NCBI RefSeq assembly: GCF_033343995.1
Contig: NZ_CP137573.1
Coordinates: 5,179,001 to 5,243,000, forward strand
DNA from: Streptomyces sp. HUAS YS2
Lineage (GTDB): Bacteria > Actinomycetota > Actinomycetes > Streptomycetales > Streptomycetaceae
DNA length: 64,000 nt
Direction: 5' to 3'
Positions 1 to 7,622 of the stretch are shown here, piece by piece. The notes beneath the pieces were generated by a model. That model saw nothing but the letters and a program-made list of their open reading frames with translations, was not told the DNA's origin and ran no database searches. A program made the position numbers and the translations under genes. Within the stretch, counting starts at the first letter, position 1. Every line of letters begins with the position of its first letter.

Positions 1-1
1 G

Positions 2-316
2 CTGCTCCTGCCTGTCTTCCTCGTGCTGTTCCTGGTCGTGCGCGGCGGGCCGATCTGGCTCCTCGCCCCGCGCGACCTCGCGCCGCGCAGCCGCGCCTCG
101 CTGGTCCTGTACGGCTCCACGGCGCTGCCGTTGGTCGTCGCGATCACCACGATGGGCGTGGACGCCGGGACGCTGGAGGCGGGCGAGGCGGCGGCTCTGG
201 TCGGCGCGGGGATGGTGTCCGTGCTGCTCTTTCCGGTCCTCGCGCTCAAGTGCCGGACGCGCGCCGGGGAGAAGGCGCGGTCCGGCGAGCGGGTCACGAG
301 CTCGGAGTCGTGGTGA
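2..316 (+). CDS. C-terminal end of a cation/proton antiporter-like membrane protein (5' truncated by window)
   Basis: The reading frame is open from the first bases of the window and stops at TGA 314-316, so only about 104 C-terminal residues are visible. They form two strongly hydrophobic stretches (around LVLFLVVRGGPIW and AALVGAGMVSVLLFPVLAL) separated by a polar loop, followed by a basic, Lys/Arg-rich tail that should be cytoplasmic. The LYGSTALPLVVAIT and GAGMVSVLLFPVLAL patterns resemble the last helices of KefB/NhaP-type sodium or potassium/proton antiporters. The family call is inferred from these helices only. Its end overlaps the convergent tetR gene by 23 bp. Confidence 0.55.
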   Translation: MLLPVFLVLFLVVRGGPIWLLAPRDLAPRSRASLVLYGSTALPLVVAITTMGVDAGTLEAGEAAALVGAGMVSVLLFPVLALKCRTRAGEKARSGERVTSSESW

Positions 317-956
317 GGCGCGCCGGGGCGTCCGGGTCCGGCTCCAGGAGCGGAGCGAGGTAGCGGACCACGGCCTTCTTCAGCTCGGCGACGGTCGCCT
401 CCCGCGCGGGGCCCTCGGGGGCGGCGAGCACCAGGTCGAGCCCGGCCTTGACGATCCCGAGGGTCATGTCGGCGACCCGGCCGCGGTCGTCGGCGGGGAG
501 CGAGGGGACGAACTTCCCGATGACGTCGGCGATCCGGCCGAGCATCGACGCGTGCACGGCGTCGTGCTCCTCGGCGATCCGGCCGGGGATGTCGCCGCTG
601 CCGTGCATCAGCGCCAGAAAGGCCGGGTTCCGGCAGTTGAAATCGATGACGGGTTCGAGCACCGCGTCCACCAGCTCGGGCAGCGGGAGGTCCAGGTTCG
701 CCGCGTCGAAGGCCAGCCCGTGCGTCTCGCGCATCTGCTGGAGCAGGCGCCCGCCGAGCTCGACGGCGATCGCCTCCTTGTTCGGGAAGTACTGGTAGAG
801 CGTGCCCGGGGAGACCTGGGCCTCGCGAGCGATGGCGTTGGTGCTGGCGGCCGAATACCCGGTGCGGCAGAAGACGCTCGCGGCGGCCTGGAGCAGCTGC
901 GTGATGCGGCGCTCGCCACGGGCCTGGCGGCGGCGCGGCGCGGGTTCCTCGGACAT
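294..956 (-). CDS. TetR-family transcriptional repressor of the adjacent MMPL pump
   Basis: A 220-residue protein with an N-terminal TetR DNA-binding domain: a basic lead, then a helix-turn-helix reading ASTNAIAREAQVSPGTLYQYF at about residues 35-56, ending in the typical LYQYFPNKEAI signature. The rest is the helical ligand-binding and dimerisation domain. I chose ATG at 956. An in-frame TTG at 989 would add 11 residues but would place the start inside the operator dyad. It is divergent from the MMPL gene, with two 22-bp operator copies in between. The usual logic for such pairs is that the regulator represses both itself and the pump and releases on binding a pump substrate. The ligand is unknown. 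Confidence 0.88.
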   Translation of the reverse strand: MSEEPAPRRRQARGERRITQLLQAAASVFCRTGYSAASTNAIAREAQVSPGTLYQYFPNKEAIAVELGGRLLQQMRETHGLAFDAANLDLPLPELVDAVLEPVIDFNCRNPAFLALMHGSGDIPGRIAEEHDAVHASMLGRIADVIGKFVPSLPADDRGRVADMTLGIVKAGLDLVLAAPEGPAREATVAELKKAVVRYLAPLLEPDPDAPARLTTTPSS

Positions 957-988
957 GTCCGTCCCCAGCTTTCGTGACGCGTTTGACA

Positions 989-1039
989 AACACGAGTGGT
1001 CGCTCGCATTCTTGAAAAACGCGAGCGATGTCTCGTGTT
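989..1039. promoter_or_regulatory. Paired inverted TetR operators between tetR and mmpL
   Basis: The site AACACGAG-N3-TCGCTCGC followed by RTT occurs twice, in opposite orientation: 989-1010 on the plus strand and 1018-1039 on the minus strand. The two differ only in the N3 spacer and one flanking base. Each copy is itself a partial dyad (CGAG...CTCG), and the pair makes a larger inverted repeat with CAAACACGAG at 987-996 against CTCGTGTTTG at 1032-1041. A TTGACA at 983-988 touches the first copy, which fits a -35 box occluded by repressor. The neighbouring TetR gene is the obvious candidate binder, by inference. Confidence 0.75.
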
Positions 1040-1119
1040 TGCCAGTCTATGGCAATGGACGACCCTTGCCACCTGCCCGGAAGCGGGTGGTCGGGTCTCG
1101 GTGAAGGGGACACCGCGTC

Positions 1120-3348
1120 ATGGCCGAAGTCAAGAATTCACCACCCGTACGGGGCGGCGGGTGGACGCGGTTCACCACCGCGAGGCCGCGCCTCACGCTG
1201 CTGCTGGCCCTGGTGATCACCGCCCTGGCGGTCCTCGCGGGGAGCGGGGTGGCCGACCGGATGGGCAGCGGCGGCTGGGAGGACCCGGACGCGGAGTCCA
1301 CGTACGCCACCGAGGTCCTGGAGCGCGAGTTCCCGGCCTCCCAGTCCAACCTGATCCTGCTGATAGACGGCGGCAAGGCCGGCGTCGACGCTCCGGCGGT
1401 CGCCGCCGAGGCGACGCGGCTCGCCGAGCGGCTCGACGCCGAACCGGGCGTCTCCGGCGTCGGCTCGTACTGGGGCACCAAGGCGCCGGCGCTGCGCTCG
1501 GCGGACGGGCGCCAGGGCGTCGTCGCCGCCCGGATCGAGGGCGACGAGAAGGCCGCCGGCGAGACCCTGGAGCGGATCGCCCCCGAGTTCCGGGGCACGC
1601 ACGGGCCGGTGGAGGTGTCCGTCGGCGGGCCGGTCGCCGTGCGGCACGAGATGCAGACGACCATCCAGGAGGACCTGCTGCGCGCCGAGCTGATCGCGCT
1701 GCCGGTCACGCTGGTGCTGCTGGTCATGGTCTTCGGCAGCGCCGTCGCGGCCCTGCTGCCGTTGGGCATCGGCATCGTCGCCATCATCGGGACCAACGCG
1801 GTCCTGCGCGGGATCACCGAGTTCACCGACGTGTCCGTGTTCGCCATGAACCTCACCACCGCGCTCGGGCTCGGACTCGCGATCGACTACGCCCTGTTCG
1901 TCGTCCGCCGGTTCCGGGAGGAGCTGGCCGGCGGGGCCGACACGCGGACGGCGGTGGCGACCACCCTGCGCACGGCGGGGCGGACGGTCCTGTTCTCCGC
2001 CCTGACGGTCGCGGTCTCGCTCGCCGCGATGATGGTCTTCCCCCAGTACTTCCTGCGTTCCTTCGCCTACGCGGGCATCGCCGTGGTGCTGCTGGCGGCA
2101 GCCGCCGCGCTGATCCTGCTGCCCGCCGCCCTGGTGCTGCTCGGCGACCGGGTGAACGCGCTGGACCTGCGGCGGCTGTTCCGGCGCCGGCGCGGCGCCG
2201 GCGAGGCCGATGCCGGGCGGGAGTCCGGCGCGGGGTGGGCGCGGGCGGCGGCGCTGGTGATGCGCCGGGCCCCGGTGTTCGCCGTGGCCACCGTCGTCGG
2301 CCTGGTCCTGCTCGGACTGCCCTTCCTGAACGTGTCGTTCGGCACCGCCGACGACCGGCAGCTGCCCACCACCTCCGAGTCCCGGGTCGTCCAGGACACC
2401 CTGCGGGACGACTTCCCCGGCAGCCCCGGCGGCGTGCTCACCGTGCTCGCCGAGGGCCGGGCCACGCCCGCGCAGTACGCCGACTACCGCACGCGGATCG
2501 ACGCGCTGCCCGGCACGGTGCGGGTGGACGGACCGGTGGTCCAGGGGCAGCACGCGTACTTCACCGTGCTGCCGGAGGGCGAGGGCGTCGGACCGCGTGC
2601 CCAGTCCCTGGTCGGCGAACTGCGCGCCGAACCCGCCCCGTTCGACACCTCGGTCAGCGGCATCGGCGCCGTGCTCACCGACTCCAAGCACGCCATCGGC
2701 GAGCGGCTGCCCTGGGCGCTGGGGATCATCGCCGTCGTCACCTTGCTGCTGGTCTTCCTGCTCACCGGCAGCGTGCTCATCCCGCTCCAGGCCGTGCTGC
2801 TCAACGCGCTCAGTCTGACCGCGATGTTCGGCGCGATGGTGTGGGTGTTCCAGGAGGGGCACCTGTCCGGGCTGCTCGGCTTCACCCCGACCGGGGACAT
2901 CGAGACGACCCTGCCGGTGCTCATGTTCTGCGTCGCCTTCGGGCTCTCCATGGACTACGACGTCTTCCTGCTCTCCCGGATAAAGGAGGAGTACGACGCG
3001 ACAGGGGACCACGAGCACTCCGTGCGGTTCGGGCTGAGCCGTACCGGCGGGCTGATCACGGCCGCCGCGGTGATCCTCGCCGTGGTGATGGTGGCCATCG
3101 GCACCTCCCGGGTGACCAACACCAAGATGCTCGGCCTCGGGGTCGCGCTGGCCGTCCTCATGGACGCGATGGTCGTCCGCAGCCTGCTGGTCCCGTCCGT
3201 GATGAAGCTGACCGGCCGGCTGACCTGGTGGGCCCCCGGCCCGCTGCGCCGGTTCCACGACCGGTTCGGCATCAGCGAGGGCGGCGAGCCGATATCCGGC
3301 GCGGCGGAGCCCGAGCGTGACCGGGAGAAGGAGCCGGTGGGGAGCTGA
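1120..3348 (+). CDS. MMPL/RND-family transporter
   Basis: A 742-residue integral membrane protein of the MMPL family: two repeats, each with one N-terminal helix, a large extracytoplasmic domain and a group of five helices (around residues 170-330 and 520-690). The family motif with an Asp-Tyr pair appears in both halves (LAIDYALFVVRR near 250 and LSMDYDVFLLSRI near 610), as expected for proton-coupled export. The acidic/basic C-terminal tail is cytoplasmic. ATG 1120 has an AAGGGGA ribosome site 9 bases upstream. Family members export lipids, lipid-linked metabolites or drugs; the cargo here cannot be read from the sequence. The divergent TetR gene is its likely regulator. Confidence 0.92.
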   Translation: MAEVKNSPPVRGGGWTRFTTARPRLTLLLALVITALAVLAGSGVADRMGSGGWEDPDAESTYATEVLEREFPASQSNLILLIDGGKAGVDAPAVAAEATRLAERLDAEPGVSGVGSYWGTKAPALRSADGRQGVVAARIEGDEKAAGETLERIAPEFRGTHGPVEVSVGGPVAVRHEMQTTIQEDLLRAELIALPVTLVLLVMVFGSAVAALLPLGIGIVAIIGTNAVLRGITEFTDVSVFAMNLTTALGLGLAIDYALFVVRRFREELAGGADTRTAVATTLRTAGRTVLFSALTVAVSLAAMMVFPQYFLRSFAYAGIAVVLLAAAAALILLPAALVLLGDRVNALDLRRLFRRRRGAGEADAGRESGAGWARAAALVMRRAPVFAVATVVGLVLLGLPFLNVSFGTADDRQLPTTSESRVVQDTLRDDFPGSPGGVLTVLAEGRATPAQYADYRTRIDALPGTVRVDGPVVQGQHAYFTVLPEGEGVGPRAQSLVGELRAEPAPFDTSVSGIGAVLTDSKHAIGERLPWALGIIAVVTLLLVFLLTGSVLIPLQAVLLNALSLTAMFGAMVWVFQEGHLSGLLGFTPTGDIETTLPVLMFCVAFGLSMDYDVFLLSRIKEEYDATGDHEHSVRFGLSRTGGLITAAAVILAVVMVAIGTSRVTNTKMLGLGVALAVLMDAMVVRSLLVPSVMKLTGRLTWWAPGPLRRFHDRFGISEGGEPISGAAEPERDREKEPVGS

Positions 3349-3375
3349 CCGGCCCCCTCGGGGCGGGGGCGGGCG

Positions 3376-3570
3376 TCAGGGCCTGCGGGAGCGGTTGCCG
3401 GGGCGGTTGGACACCCAGGTGTGGATGGTGTCCGCGTACCAGTAGGGCTTTCCGTTCTCCACCTGGTCGGGCGGCGGGAGCAGACCGTGCTTCCGGTAGG
3501 AGCGGACGGTGTCCGGCTGCACCTTGATGTGCGCGGCGATGTCCTTGTACGACCAGAGTCTTCTGTCCAT
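3376..3570 (-). CDS. Small helix-turn-helix DNA-binding protein (MerR/AlpA-like)
   Basis: A 64-residue protein that is little more than a winged helix-turn-helix: WSYKDIAAHIKVQPDTVRSY forms the HTH, followed by RKHGLLPPPD, a wing, and a Trp-rich helix (YWYADTIHTWVSNRPG). The pattern matches the small MerR/AlpA-type proteins found singly on Streptomyces chromosomes and in mobile elements. ATG 3570 is preceded by GGAGG at 8 bases, so the short form is the real start although the frame stays open upstream. No integrase or phage gene is nearby, so I read it as a chromosomal regulator with unknown targets, not as an excisionase. Confidence 0.75.
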   Translation of the reverse strand: MDRRLWSYKDIAAHIKVQPDTVRSYRKHGLLPPPDQVENGKPYWYADTIHTWVSNRPGNRSRRP

Positions 3571-3766
3571 GCGTGGCACCTCCCTGCGTGCGCCGCAGCT
3601 GCGGCCGGGGGGTGCCGTCGGGGGAGCTGGGGCGCGAGCGCTGGTGATCACTGAGCCTGTGCCCGGTGAACGAGTCCCCCCTACGGAGGGAGAGGGCTTG
3701 TCGAACAGCTGTGACGGAAAGCCCGCGTAACGGAGACACGCGTGACGAAGGAGGGACAGGCGAGAC

Positions 3767-3792
3767 AAAAGCGGCGCCCGGTCAGGCGCCGC
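3767..3792 (-). terminator. Rho-independent terminator of the IolE-like gene, overlapping its stop codon
   Basis: On the minus strand an 8-bp GCGGCGCC/GGCGCCGC stem with a six-base loop is followed by TTTT. The stop codon of the IolE-like gene (3782-3784) lies in the loop, so the terminator is built from the last codons of the gene. Confidence 0.75.
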
Positions 3793-4699
3793 AGGAGCGC
3801 AGGAAACGGCGGGTGCGCTCGGCGATCGGATAGGGCTTGTCCGGCGGGCAGGGATACATGTCCTGCTCGACGATGGCGAACAGCTCCACCCCGAGCGCCT
3901 GCGCCGCCGCGAGCACCGGCTCCAGCGCCGGCACCCCGGCCGGCGGCTCGCACATCACGCCCCGGGCCACGGCCGGCCCGAACGGCAGCTCCTCGGCGAC
4001 CACCCGGGCCAGGATCTCCGGGTCCACCTGCTTGAGATGGAGGTAGCCGATCCGCTCGCCGTAGGTCTCGATCAGCTTGACGCTGTCGCCGCCGCAGTAC
4101 GCGTAGTGCCCGGTGTCCAGGCAGAGCGCCACCAGCTCCGGATCGGTGGCGTCGAGGAACCGGGCCACGTTCTCCTCGGTGTCGATGTGGGTGTCCGCGT
4201 GCGGATGGACCACGATCCGCAGCCCGAACCGGTCCTGGACCTCCTGGCCCAGACGCTCGGTCAGCGAGGTCAGATGGTGCCACTGCTCCGCCGTGAGGGT
4301 GCGGTCCTCCAGGACCTCGCCGGTCTTGTCGTCCCGCCAGAACGACGGGATGACGACGAGATGCTCGGCGCCCACGGCCCGGGCCAGTACCGCGTTGTCG
4401 GCGACGTGCGCCCAGGTCCGCTCCCAGACGGCGGGCCCGTGATGCAGCCCGGTGAAGACCGTGCCGGCCGAGACCCGCAGCCCGCGCCGTTCGGTCTCCT
4501 CGGTGAGCCGCGCCGGGTCGGTGGGCAGATAGCCGTACGGGCCGAGTTCGATCCACCCGTACCCGGCCCGTGCGACCTCGTCGAGGAAACGCTGCCAGGG
4601 CACTTGGCGGGGATCGTCGGGGAACCACACGCCCCACGAGTCGGGGGCGGAGCCGATCCGGATCCGGGACAGGGACGACTGCGGGGACGTCGGTGTCAT
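3782..4699 (-). CDS. Sugar phosphate isomerase/epimerase, inosose dehydratase-like (IolE family)
   Basis: A 305-residue TIM-barrel protein of the AP endonuclease 2 / IolE-IolH superfamily. It begins with an IGSAPDSWGVWFP strand and carries candidate metal-binding residues in WIELGPYGY, VVHPHADTHID, LCLDTGHYAYCGGD and YLHLKQVD, the usual Glu-His-Asp-His layout of the family. Its place beside iolC, iolB, iolD and mmsA suggests the dehydration of scyllo-inosose to the dione that IolD cleaves, but an IolH-type or other sugar isomerase role is possible. ATG 4699 is preferred over an upstream in-frame TTG at 4759 that lies inside the shared promoter region. It is transcribed divergently from iolC. 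Confidence 0.75.
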   Translation of the reverse strand: MTPTSPQSSLSRIRIGSAPDSWGVWFPDDPRQVPWQRFLDEVARAGYGWIELGPYGYLPTDPARLTEETERRGLRVSAGTVFTGLHHGPAVWERTWAHVADNAVLARAVGAEHLVVIPSFWRDDKTGEVLEDRTLTAEQWHHLTSLTERLGQEVQDRFGLRIVVHPHADTHIDTEENVARFLDATDPELVALCLDTGHYAYCGGDSVKLIETYGERIGYLHLKQVDPEILARVVAEELPFGPAVARGVMCEPPAGVPALEPVLAAAQALGVELFAIVEQDMYPCPPDKPYPIAERTRRFLRSCGA

Positions 4700-4741
4700 G
4701 CGGCTCAGCTTGGTCGCGGGCGGGGAAGGGGTCAAGAGTTC

Positions 4742-4793
4742 GTCCGAATGTAAGGACAAAATGTTGACACGCTTCCGGAGCGGGGACTAGATC
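4742..4793 (+). promoter_or_regulatory. iolC promoter with an overlapping operator-like dyad
   Basis: A perfect -35 TTGACA (4764-4769) lies 18 bp before TAGATC (4788-4793), a fair -10, about 30 bp ahead of the iolC start. Just upstream is the dyad GTCC-N8-GGAC (4742-4757). Read on the minus strand, 4749-4758 is TGTCCTTACA, which matches nine of ten positions of the IolR box KGWCHTRACA that I recall from Corynebacterium glutamicum. No IolR-type GntR gene lies in this window, so the regulator would have to be encoded elsewhere. Confidence 0.5.
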
Positions 4794-4823
4794 TGGTGCC
4801 AGGCCACACGAGAGGCGGCGTGC

Positions 4824-5840
4824 ATGCAGCGGCAGGACCCGTACGACGTGATCACCATGGGGCGCATCGGGGTGGACCTGTACCCGCTCCAGGCCGGGGT
4901 GCCGCTCGCCGACGTGGAGACCTTCGGCAAGTTCCTCGGCGGATCCGCCACCAACGTGGCCGTCGCCGCCGCCCGCCTCGGCCGCCGCACCGCCGTCGTC
5001 ACCCGTACCGGCGCCGACCCGTTCGGCGCGTACCTGCACCGCGAGCTGCGCGCGTTCGGCGTCGACGACCGCTGGGTCACCCCGGTCGACGGGCTCCCCA
5101 CCCCGGTCACCTTCTGCGAGATCTTCCCGCCCGACGACTTCCCGCTCTACTTCTACCGCCGCCCCAAGGCCCCCGACCTGGAGATCCGCCCGGAGGAACT
5201 CGACCTCGCCGCCATCGGCGCGGCCCGGGTCTTCTGGATGACCGGCACCGGCCTCAGCGCCGAACCCAGCCGAACCGCCACCCTGGAGGCCCTGCGTTCC
5301 CGCGCCCGCACCGCGACGGACGGGCGGCACACCGTCTTCGACCTCGACTGGCGGCCAATGCTCTGGGACGACCCCGACCCGGCCGAGGTCCGCCGGCGCT
5401 ACCGCGAGGCCCTCGGCCACGCCACCGTCGCCGTCGGCAACCTCGACGAGTGCGAGATCGCGACCGGTGAGCGCGAGCCGCACGCCGCCGCCCACGCGCT
5501 GCTCGCCACCGGGGTCCGGCTCGCCGTCGTCAAACAGGGACCCAAGGGCGTCCTCGCGGTCACCGCCGACGGCGAGAGCGCCGACGTGCCCCCCGTCGCC
5601 GTCGACGTGGTCAACGGGCTCGGCGCGGGCGACGCCTTCGGCGGGGCGCTCTGCCACGGACTCCTTGCCGGACGGCCGCTGGAGCACACCCTGCGGTACG
5701 CCAACGCCGCCGGCGCCCTCGTCGCCGCCCGCCTCGCCTGCTCCTCGGCCATGCCGTACGACGAGGAGATCGAGCAGGCCCTCGCCGACGGCACGGTCCG
5801 CGCCGAGGAAGCCCGGCGACCCCCGGGAGGGCGCCCGTGA
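4824..5840 (+). CDS. iolC: 5-dehydro-2-deoxygluconokinase
   Basis: A 338-residue ribokinase/PfkB-family sugar kinase that phosphorylates 2-deoxy-5-keto-gluconate in myo-inositol catabolism. The N-terminal signature GGSATNVAVAAARLG (about 39-53) and the C-terminal PfkB signature with the catalytic base, NGLGAGDAFGGAL (about 262-274), are both present. TVAVGNLDECEIATG fits the family's nucleotide-site strand. It starts the rightward iol operon and overlaps the downstream aldolase by 4 bp (GTGA). The operon partners iolB and iolD make the assignment specific rather than general sugar kinase. Confidence 0.9.
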   Translation: MQRQDPYDVITMGRIGVDLYPLQAGVPLADVETFGKFLGGSATNVAVAAARLGRRTAVVTRTGADPFGAYLHRELRAFGVDDRWVTPVDGLPTPVTFCEIFPPDDFPLYFYRRPKAPDLEIRPEELDLAAIGAARVFWMTGTGLSAEPSRTATLEALRSRARTATDGRHTVFDLDWRPMLWDDPDPAEVRRRYREALGHATVAVGNLDECEIATGEREPHAAAHALLATGVRLAVVKQGPKGVLAVTADGESADVPPVAVDVVNGLGAGDAFGGALCHGLLAGRPLEHTLRYANAAGALVAARLACSSAMPYDEEIEQALADGTVRAEEARRPPGGRP

Positions 5841-6745
5841 CCACTCCCGCCCCCACCCCCATCGACCTGGACGAGCTCGTCCAGGTCCGGGCCCGGCATC
5901 CCGAGGCCGTGGCCGAGGCCGCCGCGCGCCGCCGGCGCCGCCCGCTGCTCGGCCCGAGCGGCCGGCTGCTGATCATCGCCGCCGATCACCCGGCCCGCGG
6001 CGCACTCGCCGTCGGCGACCGCCCGCTCGCCATGGCGGGCCGCCTCGACCTGCTCGAACGGCTCCGGCTCGCGCTGTCCCGGGCCGGCGTCGACGGCGTC
6101 CTCGCCTCCGCCGACATCCTCGACGACCTGCTCCTGCTCGGCGCCCTGGAGGACCGGCTGGCCGTCGGCTCCATGAACCGCGGCGGCCTCGCCGGCGCCG
6201 CATTCGAACTCGACGACCGGTTCACCGGCCACCGCCCCGAGGACCTCGCCCGCCTCGGCTTCGACGCCGGCAAGCTGCTGCTCCGCATCGACTACGACGA
6301 CCCCGGCTCCCTCGACACCCTGCACACCGCGGCCCGCACCGTCGACGCCATGGCCGCGCTCCGGCTGCCCGTCTTCGTCGAGCCCTTCGTCTGCCGACGC
6401 GGCCCCGACGGCCGGCTCCGGAACGACCTGTCCGCCGAGGCCGTCACCACGTCCCTGGCCGTCGCCTCCGGGCTCGCCGGCACCTCCGCGTACACCTGGC
6501 TCAAGGTTCCCGTCACCGAGAACCCCGACGACATGGCCCGCGTCATGGAGACGTCCACGCTGCCCGCGGTGCTCCTCGGCGGCGACGTCGGCCCCGACCA
6601 GGACGCGGCGTACGAGAAGTGGCGCGGCGCGCTGCGCCTGCCCACCGTCCGCGGCCTGGTCGTCGGCCGCTCGCTGCTCTACCCGCCCGACGACGACGTG
6701 GCCGCCGCCGTGGACACCGCCGCCGGACTCCTGGCCGGGCGCTGA
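5837..6745 (+). CDS. Class I-type aldolase (Cgl0159/DeoC-like) of the inositol pathway
   Basis: A 302-residue TIM-barrel protein starting at a GTG that overlaps the iolC stop. Visible features are an LLIIAADHPARG strand near residue 45, KLLLRIDYDDP near 150, VFVEPFV near 180 and a likely Schiff-base lysine in TWLKVPV near 222, followed by a phosphate-binding LLGGDVG and GLVVGRSLLYP loop. Cgl0159-type aldolases sit with iolC in actinobacteria and probably cleave 2-deoxy-5-keto-gluconate 6-phosphate to malonic semialdehyde and dihydroxyacetone phosphate in place of the class II aldolase IolJ. That role is inferred from position, since no iolJ is present here. Confidence 0.75.
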   Translation: MTTPAPTPIDLDELVQVRARHPEAVAEAAARRRRRPLLGPSGRLLIIAADHPARGALAVGDRPLAMAGRLDLLERLRLALSRAGVDGVLASADILDDLLLLGALEDRLAVGSMNRGGLAGAAFELDDRFTGHRPEDLARLGFDAGKLLLRIDYDDPGSLDTLHTAARTVDAMAALRLPVFVEPFVCRRGPDGRLRNDLSAEAVTTSLAVASGLAGTSAYTWLKVPVTENPDDMARVMETSTLPAVLLGGDVGPDQDAAYEKWRGALRLPTVRGLVVGRSLLYPPDDDVAAAVDTAAGLLAGR

Positions 6746-6748
6746 GAG

Positions 6749-6769
6749 GCCGGTCGCCGAGGCGCCGGC
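6749..6769 (+). other. Intercistronic hairpin before iolB
   Basis: GCCGG-T-CGCC-GA-GGCG-CCGGC folds into a nine-pair stem with one bulged T and a two-base loop, just after the aldolase stop. There is no T-run. It could be a weak attenuator or an mRNA-stabilising processing site in the 58-bp gap. Confidence 0.35.
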
Positions 6770-6803
6770 GCTGAGACGGACTCCCGAAGGGTACGGAAGG
6801 AAC

Positions 6804-7622
6804 ATGGACAAGACCGGCTCCGATCTCCATCTGCCCGCCGGGAGCACCGCCGAGCCCCCGTACTCCCTGCGCGTCGACCCCGAACGGGCCGGCTGGACGT
6901 ACTCCGCGCTCCGGGTCGCCGACCTCGCGCCCGGCGAGGAGCTGACCCTCGCCGCCGGGGACTTCGAATGGACCGTGCTTCCGCTCGCCGGCGGCTGTAC
7001 CGTTCGCGTGAACGGTGAGATCTTCCAACTGCGGGGCCGCACAAGCGTGTTCGACGGAGTCACCGACTTCGCGTACGTGCCGAGGGACGCCCGCGCGCTG
7101 ATCACCTCCGGCGCGGGAGGCCGCTTCGCCCTGGCAGGAGCGAAGTGCGAGCGACGACTCCCCGCCCGCTACGGCCCCGCGCCGGAGGTTCCCGTCGAGG
7201 CCCGCGGCAGCGGTGTCCAGGCCCGCGAGGTCCGGGGCTTCGCCGCCGCCGGCGCGTTCGCCTGCGACCGGCTGATCGCCGTCGAGGTGGTCACACCCGG
7301 CGGCAACTGGTCCTCGTACCCGCCGCACAAGCACGACGAGCACGTCCCCGGCGAGGAGTCCGAGCTGGAGGAGATCTACTACTACGAGATCGCCGGCGAG
7401 GGCCTCGGCTACCAGCGGATCTCCCCGTCCCGCCCCGGCGGCGCCGACCTCCTCGCCGAGGTCCGCACGGGTGACGTCGTCCTCGTCCCCGAAGGCTGGC
7501 ACGGCCCGTCCGTCGCCCAGCCCGGCCACGCCATGTACTACCTGAACGTGATGGCGGGCCCGGGCGCCGAACGGGAGTGGCGGATCCGCTTCCACCCCGA
7601 CCACACGGAGGGCTACCGATGA
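6804..7622 (+). CDS. iolB: 5-deoxy-glucuronate isomerase
   Basis: A 272-residue bicupin metalloenzyme that converts 5-deoxy-glucuronate to 2-deoxy-5-keto-gluconate. The second cupin holds the metal ligands in PPHKHDEH (about residues 173-180), the Glu in LEEIYYYE and a later His in GWHGPS. The family signature NWSSYPPHKHD is complete. GGAAGGAAC lies immediately before the ATG. The final codons overlap iolD by 4 bp (ATGA), so the two are translationally coupled. Length is normal for the family. Confidence 0.95.
   Translation: MDKTGSDLHLPAGSTAEPPYSLRVDPERAGWTYSALRVADLAPGEELTLAAGDFEWTVLPLAGGCTVRVNGEIFQLRGRTSVFDGVTDFAYVPRDARALITSGAGGRFALAGAKCERRLPARYGPAPEVPVEARGSGVQAREVRGFAAAGAFACDRLIAVEVVTPGGNWSSYPPHKHDEHVPGEESELEEIYYYEIAGEGLGYQRISPSRPGGADLLAEVRTGDVVLVPEGWHGPSVAQPGHAMYYLNVMAGPGAEREWRIRFHPDHTEGYR

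Noticed and set aside
957..989. TTG start at 989 for the TetR gene
   Set aside because: It would place the first codons inside the operator; ATG 956 begins where family similarity starts.
3376..3570. Excisionase of a second mobile element
   Set aside because: The HTH protein is excisionase-like, but no integrase, att repeat or other mobile gene lies within several kilobases.
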